Notes under the pieces: generated by a model
What the model saw: the letters and a program-made list of their open reading frames with translations, nothing else
Databases searched by the model: none
Told to the model about the DNA's origin: nothing
Shown: positions 5,608 through 11,565 of the stretch, in pieces
How the letters are laid out: every line of letters starts with the position of its first letter
Position numbering within the stretch: position 1 is the first letter of the stretch
DNA from: DASQFQ01 sp038238015
GTDB lineage: Bacteria; Actinomycetota; Thermoleophilia; Solirubrobacterales; Solirubrobacteraceae
DNA: 21,777 nucleotides
Assembly (NCBI GenBank): GCA_038238015.1
Contig: JBBRYA010000059.1
Span: forward strand, 1-21,777
Reading direction: 5' to 3'
Translations under genes and position numbers: made by a program

Positions 5608-7256
5608 CGGCCGCGGCTGACTTCGCGCTCGAGCAGGCGGTTGCCCTTCTCGAGCTGCTCCGCGCTGGCCGCGGTCACCGACGCCGCGCCGGTCGCGCGG
5701 TTTATGCGCGAGTGGATCGTGCGGTGGGGCTCGCGCGAGCGCCGCGCGGCGGCGGCCACGAGCGCTCGGCGCTCGTCGCGCAGGCGCTCGCGGCGCTCGT
5801 GCGCGGTCTCCTCGGCGGGCCGCGAGGGGGCGCCCGGCGCGCTGGTGGTGAAGGCCACGAGCGCCGCCGGCGCCGCGGGCGCCGCGTCGGCGAACAGCGA
5901 CAGCGCCTCGCCGGGCTGGGTGGTCTGCAGCACGTCCTCGTCGCGACGGGCGCTCGACCACAGCGCGCGGAAGGCCTCGCTCGGCTCGGCGTGCTCGGCG
6001 CGCTCGGCAACCGCCTCGCCCGCGACCTCGAGCACGAGCGCGTGGTTGCGCTCCTCCTCGACCTGGGCGGCGAGCTGCTTCAGGCGCGGGTCTGAGGCGA
6101 GGAAGAGGTGGCTCATCTGCTCCTTCGGTACGGGGGTGCGGCGCACGAAGCGTCCCACGACCTGGCGGAAGAAGAGCTCGGTGCGCGCGCTCGTGGCGTA
6201 GACGCCGACCCGCAGGCGCGGCACGTCGACCCCCTCGGAGACCATCAGCACGGACACCAGCCAGCGCCCGGAGCCGGCGGCGAAGCGGCCGATGCGGGCG
6301 GAGGCGTCCGGGGCGTCGGAGGTCACGATCTCGGGACGTTCTCCGGAGACGCGCGCGAGGCGGTCGGCCAGGCGCTCGGCGTGCTCCTTGTCGATCGCGA
6401 CGACCAGGCCGCCGGCGTCGCGGTGCGGGCCAGCGCGCAGGCCGGTCAGCCGAGCGTCGGCGTCACGCAGGACCTGGCCGACCCAATCGCCGTCGGGGTC
6501 GAGCGCCGTGCGCAGCCGCCGAGCGGCCTCGGCGGCGGGCAGCGCGACCGAGAAGTCGGCCTTGCGCCGGCGCCCGTCGCTCATCCACTCCATGTCGCCG
6601 TCGTAGGTGTGGAAGGTCACCGGGCGGCAGACGCCGTCGAGCAGCGCGTCGGTGTAGCCGTAGGCGCAGTCGGCGCGCGAGACGCCCTCCTCGTCGTAGG
6701 CGATCCACGGGATCGGGGTGTTGTCGGAGCGAAACGGCGTGCCCGAGAGCAGCAGCCGGAACGTGCTCTGCGCGAAGGCGGTGACGGTGCTGCGCCCCCA
6801 CGCCGCCTGCTCGCCCATGTGGTGGGGCTCGTCGGCGATCAGCAGCGTCGGCGCCTCGGCGCAGCGGCGGCGGTGCAGCGCCGGCTCCGCCGCGACCGTC
6901 TGGTAGGTGACCGCGATGCCGTGGCGGTCGCGCGGCTCGGGGCCCGCGGCGTTGGGGCGGTTGGGCTCGAGGTCCAGGCCGTAGCGGGCCGCGTCGGCCG
7001 CCCACTGGCGGCAGATGTGCGTGGTCGGGGCGACCACGGCGACGCGGGCGATCCGGCCCTCGCTGAGCATCCGGTGGGCGACGTGCAGCCCGAAGGTGGT
7101 CTTGCCGGCCGCGGGCGTGGCGGAGGCGAGGAAGGAGGGCGCGGCGTGGCCCATGACCTTGGCGACGGCCTCCTGCTGCCACGCGCGCAGCGGCCGGTCG
7201 GCCGGCCAGGAGAGCAGCGGGGAGGCGCGGTGGATACGTGGAAGGGAAACCGCCAT
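5604..7256 (-). CDS. DEAD/DEAH-box-like superfamily 2 helicase
   Basis: A 550-residue SF2 nucleic-acid translocase. Motif Q-like RAWQQEAV (25-32), Walker A ATPAAGKTT (46-54), motif Ia VAPTTHICRQW, Walker B variant IADEPHHM (DEPH at 142-145), motif III SGTP (171-174), motif V VSEGVDVPRL (about 339-348) and motif VI QVVGRFVRR (365-373) are all present and in order. The two RecA-like domains occupy roughly 20-200 and 250-400. The C-terminal ~150 residues are Ala/Arg-rich and probably partly coiled, without a domain I recognise. It resembles the SSL2/type III restriction-like branch of helicases. ATG 7256 lies 14 nt after the glycosyltransferase stop, and its own stop overlaps the PPOX start. Its cellular role is not known. 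Confidence 0.9.
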   Translation of the reverse strand: MAVSLPRIHRASPLLSWPADRPLRAWQQEAVAKVMGHAAPSFLASATPAAGKTTFGLHVAHRMLSEGRIARVAVVAPTTHICRQWAADAARYGLDLEPNRPNAAGPEPRDRHGIAVTYQTVAAEPALHRRRCAEAPTLLIADEPHHMGEQAAWGRSTVTAFAQSTFRLLLSGTPFRSDNTPIPWIAYDEEGVSRADCAYGYTDALLDGVCRPVTFHTYDGDMEWMSDGRRRKADFSVALPAAEAARRLRTALDPDGDWVGQVLRDADARLTGLRAGPHRDAGGLVVAIDKEHAERLADRLARVSGERPEIVTSDAPDASARIGRFAAGSGRWLVSVLMVSEGVDVPRLRVGVYATSARTELFFRQVVGRFVRRTPVPKEQMSHLFLASDPRLKQLAAQVEEERNHALVLEVAGEAVAERAEHAEPSEAFRALWSSARRDEDVLQTTQPGEALSLFADAAPAAPAALVAFTTSAPGAPSRPAEETAHERRERLRDERRALVAAAARRSREPHRTIHSRINRATGAASVTAASAEQLEKGNRLLEREVSRGR

Positions 7257-7270
7257 GCGGGCGGCGGAAG

Positions 7271-8467
7271 CTAGACGGGGCGCCGGTCAGAAGCCAGGTC
7301 CGCGTAGACCTCGGCGGTCTGGCGCGCCACGTCGGCCCAGTCGAAGCCGAGGATGTGCTCGCTCGCCTCGCCGATCAGGCGGTCGCGCAGCGCGTCGTCG
7401 GTCAGGACCTTCTCGACCGTCTCGGCCAGCGACCCCGCGTCCTGCGGGCGGAAGCGCAGCCCGACGCGCTCGCCGCCCGGGACGACCTCGCGCAGGCCGC
7501 CGGTGTCGGCGACGATGCAGGGGCAGCCCGACGCCATCGCCTCGAGCGCCACCAGCCCGAACGGCTCGTAGAGCGAGGGCACCACGGTCAGGTCGGCGAT
7601 GCGGTAGAGCGAGTGCAGCAGCGCGTCGTCGATCCAGCCCAGGAACGTGCCGTGCTCCATCAGCCCGAGCTTGCGCGCCTGGGCCTTGAGGTCGCGCTCG
7701 GCCGTCCCCGAGCCGGCGATCAGGAAGCGCACGCCGCCGACGCGCTCGATCACGCCGGGCAGCGCCTCGAGCGCGAGGTGGAAGCCCTTCTCATAGACGA
7801 GGCGGCCGACGAGCAGCACGAGGCGCTCCTCCGGCGCCGCGTACCTCGCGCGCAGCTTCGGCAGGTCGGCGATGGGCTGGAGGTCCTCGGGGTCGATCCC
7901 GTTGGGGATCACCGTGATGCGGCCCTCCTCGATCCCGAACACGTCGGCGACGTGGCCGCGCATGTAGTGCGAGCAGGTGATGACGCGGTCCGCCGCGCGC
8001 ACCATGCGCCGCTCGACCCCGTGGATGTGGCGCTGCGGGTGCTTCTTGACCCACCCCTGGTGGCGGCCGTGCTCGGTGGCGTGGACGGTCACCAGCCACG
8101 GCCGGTCGAAGCGCCGCGCGAGCTTGCGCGCCGCCGCGGCCACCAGCCAGTCGTGGGAGTGCACGACGTCGAAGTCCATTCGCGCGCCGAGCGCGACGCC
8201 GGCCGCGCACATGTCGTCGTTCATCGCGTCGACCCAGCGGACGAAGGCGTCGAGGTCGTCCTTGGGGAACTCCGGCTCGCGCACGCGATGGACGATCACG
8301 CCATGGCGCTCCTCCTCGGCGGCCAGGCGACCGCCGCCGCGGGCGATCACGTGCACCTCGACCCCGTCGCGGACGAGCTGCTCGGAGAGCTTGCGCACGT
8401 GGCGCGCCAGCCCGCCCTCCACGATCGGCGGGTACTCCCACGACAGGATCAGGACGCGAGTGGCCAC
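7271..8467 (-). CDS. Family 4 glycosyltransferase (glycogen synthase-like)
   Basis: A 398-residue GT-B fold transferase. The N-terminal domain opens with MATRVLILSWEYPPIVEGG, with the nucleotide-sugar-facing EGG loop (17-19). The C-terminal domain shows PNGID, the phosphate-contacting Arg222/Lys227 (GRLVYEKG) and the retaining GT4 Glu-x7-Glu motif EPFGLVALE (Glu301, Glu309). The EYPP...GG start resembles bacterial glycogen synthases and the GT4 maltose-1-phosphate synthase GlgM. A glucan gene block lies in the same window, so a role in glucan or maltose-1-phosphate synthesis is plausible, but another glycoconjugate cannot be excluded. GTG 8467 has TAGGGT 10 nt upstream. First gene of the run GT4-helicase-PPOX-DsbA-like. 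Confidence 0.88.
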   Translation of the reverse strand: MATRVLILSWEYPPIVEGGLARHVRKLSEQLVRDGVEVHVIARGGGRLAAEEERHGVIVHRVREPEFPKDDLDAFVRWVDAMNDDMCAAGVALGARMDFDVVHSHDWLVAAAARKLARRFDRPWLVTVHATEHGRHQGWVKKHPQRHIHGVERRMVRAADRVITCSHYMRGHVADVFGIEEGRITVIPNGIDPEDLQPIADLPKLRARYAAPEERLVLLVGRLVYEKGFHLALEALPGVIERVGGVRFLIAGSGTAERDLKAQARKLGLMEHGTFLGWIDDALLHSLYRIADLTVVPSLYEPFGLVALEAMASGCPCIVADTGGLREVVPGGERVGLRFRPQDAGSLAETVEKVLTDDALRDRLIGEASEHILGFDWADVARQTAEVYADLASDRRPV

Positions 8468-8477
8468 GGGCGGGCGG

Positions 8478-8483
8478 ACCCTA
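8478..8483 (-). promoter_or_regulatory. -10-like box of the GT4 gene
   Basis: TAGGGT on the minus strand ends 10 nt before GTG 8467. With the box for the opposite gene at 8496-8501 it forms a back-to-back promoter in a 41-bp gap. Confidence 0.35.
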
Positions 8484-8495
8484 CCGCGCGCTGGC

Positions 8496-8501
8496 TAGGC
8501 T
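8496..8501 (+). promoter_or_regulatory. -10-like box of the glutamine amidotransferase-like gene
   Basis: TAGGCT ends 7 nt before GTG 8509. AGGAGG at 8503-8508 touches the start codon with no spacer, so it cannot work as a normal ribosome binding site at this start. Confidence 0.35.
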
Positions 8502-8508
8502 CAGGAGG

Positions 8509-9225
8509 GTGCCCGCAACGCTCGCCGTCCTGCACCACCTCGAGCACCCGTTCCTTGGCCCCGCCGAGGCGCCGCTGCGCGAGGCGGGGGTGCGCCTCGA
8601 CGAGCGCCGCCTGCGCCACGGCGACGCGCTCCCCGCGCTGGAGGAGGTCGACGGGCTGCTGTCGCTGGGCGGCGAGCAGTCGGTCACGCAGATCGAGGGC
8701 GATCCCGCGCTGCTCGCCGAAGCCGAGCTGCTGCGCGCCGCCGTCGAGCGCGAGCTGCCCGTGCTCGGCATCTGCCTCGGCGCGCAGCTGCTCGCGTGGG
8801 CGCTCGGCGCAGCCGTCACGCGGCTGCCCCGCCGCACGGTCGCCTGGGAGATGCTCGACCCGCTGCCGGGCTCCGACGGCGATCCTCTGGTGACGTCGTT
8901 GCCGCGACCGGTGCCCGCGCTGCACTGGAACGAGGACGGCTTCGCGCTGCCCCCGGACGCGGTCGAGCTGCTGGGGCGCGTGGGCCAGGGCGTCGAGGCG
9001 TTCCGGGCCGGCCGCTGCGCGTGGGGCGTGCAGTTCCACCCCGACGTGGACGGCGAGGTGCTCGAAGGGTGGTACGCGGCGTACGGCGGCTGGCTGGCCG
9101 AGGCGGGAGTCGATGAAGCGAGCGCGCGGGCGGCGGACGCGCGGTGGCTGGGCATACAGGCGCGGTCCTCGGCGGCGCTGTTTCAGGCGTTCGCCGGCGT
9201 GGTGCTGGGCGCGCGGCAAACGTGA
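8509..9225 (+). CDS. Class I glutamine amidotransferase-like protein
   Basis: A 238-residue stand-alone class I (triad) GATase domain, the type that hydrolyses glutamine to feed ammonia to a partner or acts as a gamma-glutamyl hydrolase or peptidase. The oxyanion strand region LLSLGGEQSV is followed by the nucleophile elbow GICLGAQLLAWALGG-like segment with Cys89, and His177 in VQFHPD. The usual triad Glu two residues after the His is Asp179 here (HPD instead of HPE). The spacing matches GMP-synthase-like GATases (the WGVQFHP block). GTG 8509 gives the expected family start and has a -10-like box upstream. Divergent from the GT4 gene, with 41 bp between. Partner and substrate unknown. Confidence 0.85.
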   Translation: MPATLAVLHHLEHPFLGPAEAPLREAGVRLDERRLRHGDALPALEEVDGLLSLGGEQSVTQIEGDPALLAEAELLRAAVERELPVLGICLGAQLLAWALGAAVTRLPRRTVAWEMLDPLPGSDGDPLVTSLPRPVPALHWNEDGFALPPDAVELLGRVGQGVEAFRAGRCAWGVQFHPDVDGEVLEGWYAAYGGWLAEAGVDEASARAADARWLGIQARSSAALFQAFAGVVLGARQT

Positions 9226-9418
9226 GCGCCCCCCTCTGCGGCCGCAGGCGCTGGATGATCCGGATGCGAGCTGCCGACGCGACGGAGAAGATCTCAGCGC
9301 GGCGCCCGGAGCTGCTCCAGCGGTCGCCCGACGCCCGGAGGCCTCGACTCGCAGCGCCCCCGAGCTGGCGCGTTCGCGCGCTTGCGTTCGAGCGCACTCG
9401 AAGGCCTACGGTTCACCC
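9226..9418. other. Intergenic region upstream of the MerR-family gene
   Basis: About 190 bases between the amidotransferase-like stop and the MerR-like start. Apart from the MerR-type promoter in its last 40 bases I see no gene, hairpin with T-run, or RNA element. Confidence 0.5.
9382..9412 (+). promoter_or_regulatory. MerR-type promoter with 19-bp spacer and internal dyad
   Basis: A -35-like TTGCGT (9382-9387) and a -10-like TACGGT (9407-9412) are separated by 19 bp, the overlong spacing typical of MerR-controlled promoters. Inside the spacer lies a perfect inverted repeat TTCGAG-CGCA-CTCGAA (9387-9402). The -10 box is 6 nt from ATG 9419. It probably serves autoregulation and control of the downstream gene; inferred. 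Confidence 0.5.
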
Positions 9419-9828
9419 ATGGCCTCCGAGGACCGGCTCGCCGAGCAGCTCACCATCGCCGAGGTGGCTGAGCTGACCGGGCTGACCGCCCATACGCTGC
9501 GCTACTACGAGCGCATCGGCCTGCTCGACCCGGTTGCGCGCGGGCCTGGCAACGCGCGGCGGTATGACGCGGGCGATCTCGCCTGGCTGGCATTCCTGCA
9601 GCGTCTACGGGCTACGGGGATGGCGATCCGCGACATGCAGCACTTCGCCGCCCTGCGCCGAGACGGTGACGGGAGCGTCCAGCGCGCCGCGCGCTGCTCG
9701 AGGGGCACCGCGACGAGGTGCTCGAGCGCATCGCCGAACTGCATGGGGACCTCGCGACCTTGACCGCGAAGATCACGCACTACCTCGCTATGGAGGAACA
9801 GCATGACGATGAGCGCGCGTCCCTCTGA
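9419..9828 (+). pseudogene. MerR-family transcriptional regulator, frameshifted
   Basis: The N-terminal ~88 residues form a MerR winged helix-turn-helix: LTIAEVAELTGLTAHTLRYYERIGLL, then GNARRYDAGDLAWLAFLQRLRATGM. In the starting frame the protein ends at 9763 with a tail that does not resemble the family. In the +2 frame from about 9688 the proper dimerisation helix appears (RALLEGHRDEVLERIAELHG, then DLATLTAKITHYLAMEEQ), ending at TGA 9826-9828. One base is missing, or two extra, near 9683-9690. Restored, the protein would be about 136 residues, normal for this family, and would overlap the next gene by 26 nt. It may be a true lesion or a sequencing error in GC repeats. Effector unknown; no metal-binding Cys is visible. 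Confidence 0.75.
9792..9796 (+). promoter_or_regulatory. Shine-Dalgarno of the carboxymuconolactone decarboxylase-family gene
   Basis: GGAGG, 6 nt before ATG 9803. One of few clear ribosome binding sites in the window, as expected for a gene inside an operon. Confidence 0.7.
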
Positions 9829-10186
9829 GACACGCTTCGAGCGTGGCCGTGAACGGCTCGCCGCGGTCGACGGAAGCGCGGGTGAGGCCGTCGTCGACTC
9901 GCTCGGCGACCTCGGCCGCTACGTCGTCGAGTTCGCGTTCGGCGACGTCTACAGCCGCCCGGGACTCTCGCTGCGCGATCGGGAGCTGATCACGGTCGCG
10001 ATGCTCGCCGCGATGGGCGCCCGCGAAGCGCAGCTCGACGTCCACCTGCAGGGAGCGCTGAACGTCGGCATCAGCTTCGAGGAGCTGCACGAGGTGATGA
10101 TCCATGTCGCCCCGTACGCCGGCTTCCCCTCGGCGATCAACGGCATGCGCCGCGTGCACGCGGCCGCGGGCGAGCGCGCTACGTGA
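9803..10186 (+). CDS. Carboxymuconolactone decarboxylase family protein
   Basis: A 127-residue all-helical protein of the CMD/AhpD superfamily. It carries the core pattern LSLRDRELITVAMLAAMGAREAQ, then VHLQGALNVGISFEELHEVMIHVAPYAGFP and SAINGMR, close to the PcaC-type 4-carboxymuconolactone decarboxylase branch. The redox CxxC of AhpD is absent, so peroxidase activity is unlikely. It follows the MerR-like gene directly and, if that gene's frame is restored, overlaps it, so the regulator probably controls it. No other protocatechuate-pathway genes are nearby, so the true substrate is open. The end overlaps the convergent SRPBCC gene by 8 nt. Confidence 0.88.
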   Translation: MTMSARPSETRFERGRERLAAVDGSAGEAVVDSLGDLGRYVVEFAFGDVYSRPGLSLRDRELITVAMLAAMGAREAQLDVHLQGALNVGISFEELHEVMIHVAPYAGFPSAINGMRRVHAAAGERAT

Positions 10187-10625
10187 CCTTGGGCGACTCG
10201 AGTGCCTTCTTGAGGTTTTGCACGTAGCCCGCGTTGTTGTTCTTCATCATGCGTCGCAGGAAGGGCTCGATCAACCGCGTGGCCCCGGTGGGATGAACCT
10301 CCATGGCACGAGTGAACCGCGTTCCTTCGCCTTCCGCGTCCAACGTGTAGGTGAGCGTGGGCTTGACGTTCATGGGAGCGGAAATGGTCTCGAGCTGCTC
10401 GCGATGGCCCGGGTCGAGCGCCGTCACTCTGAGGTTCGCCTCCTTGCCCTTCGCGTAGGCCATCGACCAGGCCTGGGTGGAGCCGAGGCCCAGCGGGGGT
10501 GGTGAGGTGTCCCTGGCTGAGAGGCAGTCGGTGTGCCATCGCGGCTCGTTCGTGCAGTCGCTCACGAAGTCCCATACCTCCTGGCGGGGGAGGTCGATCA
10601 CGATCGTGTGCTCGAGCTTGATCAT
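10179..10625 (-). CDS. SRPBCC (START/Bet v1-like) family protein
   Basis: A 148-residue helix-grip protein. The N-terminal IKLEHTIVIDLPRQEVWDFVSD strand/helix and WHTDCLSARDTSP, the central beta strands (LTYTLDAEGEGTRFTRAMEV) and the long C-terminal helix ending NLKKALES are typical of polyketide-cyclase/SRPBCC proteins that bind hydrophobic ligands. No catalytic residue can be assigned. ATG 10625 is preceded by GAGAGGAG with a 7-nt spacer. It is divergent from a MarR gene across 81 bp of inverted repeats, so it is probably a target of that regulator. Confidence 0.85.
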   Translation of the reverse strand: MIKLEHTIVIDLPRQEVWDFVSDCTNEPRWHTDCLSARDTSPPPLGLGSTQAWSMAYAKGKEANLRVTALDPGHREQLETISAPMNVKPTLTYTLDAEGEGTRFTRAMEVHPTGATRLIEPFLRRMMKNNNAGYVQNLKKALESPKVT

Positions 10626-10632
10626 CGGTGTT

Positions 10633-10647
10633 CTCCTCTCCGGAGAG
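10633..10647 (-). promoter_or_regulatory. Shine-Dalgarno of the SRPBCC gene, overlapping a 12-bp palindrome
   Basis: GAGAGGAG (10640-10633 on the minus strand) lies 7 nt before ATG 10625. It overlaps the perfect palindrome CTCTCCGGAGAG at 10636-10647, so a bound protein or an RNA fold there could hide the site. Confidence 0.5.
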
Positions 10648-10659
10648 ATCGTGGTGAAC

Positions 10660-10705
10660 CCATATGATATGGCTACCCTATCATATGGCCGCGATAGGAT
10701 AGGGT
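10660..10705. promoter_or_regulatory. Operator/promoter region between SRPBCC and marR-like genes
   Basis: Two interlocking inverted repeats. The first has perfect 10-bp arms, CCATATGATA (10660-10669) and TATCATATGG (10679-10688), 9 bp apart. The second has perfect 8-bp arms, ACCCTATC (10675-10682) and GATAGGGT (10698-10705), 15 bp apart. AT-rich blocks stand out in this GC-rich DNA. -10-like boxes sit inside: TAGGAT (10695-10700) 6 nt before the MarR GTG, and TATCAT or TATGAT on the minus strand (10669-10664, 10685-10680) for the SRPBCC gene. It is very likely the binding site of the adjacent MarR protein. Confidence 0.7.
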
Positions 10706-10706
10706 T

Positions 10707-11183
10707 GTGAGTAGTCCCGGCGACTCGATGACCGACAGCGTCGCGTTTCAGCTCGCCAAGCTCGGCCAGGTCGCCACCGCTCGCTTCGTCGATCGTCTCG
10801 CGCCGTTGGGTCTGCGACCCCGCCACTGCGCCGTGCTCGCGCTGCTCGCCGGACCCTCCATGTCACAGCTCGAGCTCGCAAACCGCATCGGCGTGACCCC
10901 GAGCGTCGTCGGAGAGATGCTCGACGAGCTGCAAGCGATTGGGGCTGTTCGCCGCATCCGAGACGACTCGGACCGGCGCCGACAACTCACTGAGCTGACC
11001 GCCCGCGGTCGCGCCCTCTCTCGACGTGCCAACCAGCTGGCCCGGCAGATCGATGACCAGCTGCTGACCGGCTGCAGCGCTCAGCAGGCCCACGCCTTGC
11101 GAGGCACGCTGCGTCAACTCGCTCAAGCGCACGACGTGCCCGGCAAACCGTACGCTGGGTCACCGACACACAACGAGCGGTGA
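10707..11183 (+). CDS. MarR-family transcriptional regulator
   Basis: A 158-residue dimeric winged-helix regulator. The N-terminal helix FQLAKLGQVATARFVDRLAPLGL is followed by the HTH MSQLELANRIGVTPSVVGEMLDEL and the wing VRRIRDDSDRRRQLTELT, then a C-terminal dimer helix. GTG 10707 is chosen for the -10-like TAGGAT 6 nt upstream; ATG 10728 is possible. The divergent SRPBCC gene and shared inverted repeats indicate that it represses its own gene and the SRPBCC gene until a ligand, probably a small phenolic or lipophilic compound, binds; that is inference from the family. One Cys is seen near residue 122 (LLTGCSAQQ), and one near residue 34, which could permit redox sensing. Confidence 0.9.
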   Translation: MSSPGDSMTDSVAFQLAKLGQVATARFVDRLAPLGLRPRHCAVLALLAGPSMSQLELANRIGVTPSVVGEMLDELQAIGAVRRIRDDSDRRRQLTELTARGRALSRRANQLARQIDDQLLTGCSAQQAHALRGTLRQLAQAHDVPGKPYAGSPTHNER

Positions 11184-11195
11184 ATTAGCCACCCC

Positions 11196-11552
11196 TCACC
11201 AGCTGTGGAACACCGCCTCGAGGTTGTTCCCGTCCGGATCGTGCACGACGGCGCCGTAGTAGCCCGGGTGGTAGTGCAGCCGCAGCCCCGGGGCGCCGTT
11301 GTCCTCGCCGCCGGCGGCCAGCGCCGCGGCGTGAAAGGCGTCGACCTGCGCGGGGTCGCGGGCTCGCAGCGCCACGTGGCACCGCGTCGGCTCGCCGGGC
11401 GCCAGCCACAGGAACGGGAACTCGTGGCCCATGCCGACCACACCCGGCGCCGGCTCCATGATCACGCGGATGCCGAGCGGTGCGAGCGCCTGCTCGTAGA
11501 AGCAGCGGCTGCGCTCGACGTCGCTGACGAAAAGCTTGAGATGGTCGAGCAC
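11196..11552 (-). CDS. VOC (glyoxalase/bleomycin resistance) family protein
   Basis: A 118-residue vicinal-oxygen-chelate protein made of two beta-alpha-beta-beta-beta modules: LDHLKLFVSDVERSRCFYEQ at the start and the closing VVHDPDGNNLEAVFHSW, the classic end motif with the metal-ligand Glu112. His4 and a mid-chain His are possible further ligands. It lies 13 nt after treY on the same strand with a Shine-Dalgarno-like AGAGAGGA upstream of GTG 11552, so it is probably co-transcribed, although no link with trehalose synthesis is known to me. Substrate unknown. Confidence 0.85.
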   Translation of the reverse strand: MLDHLKLFVSDVERSRCFYEQALAPLGIRVIMEPAPGVVGMGHEFPFLWLAPGEPTRCHVALRARDPAQVDAFHAAALAAGGEDNGAPGLRLHYHPGYYGAVVHDPDGNNLEAVFHSW

Positions 11553-11565
11553 GTCGGGTCCTCTC

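Noticed and set aside
8503..8508. AGGAGG as ribosome binding site for the amidotransferase-like gene
   Set aside because: It abuts GTG 8509 with no spacer, and no later start fits the conserved N-terminus.
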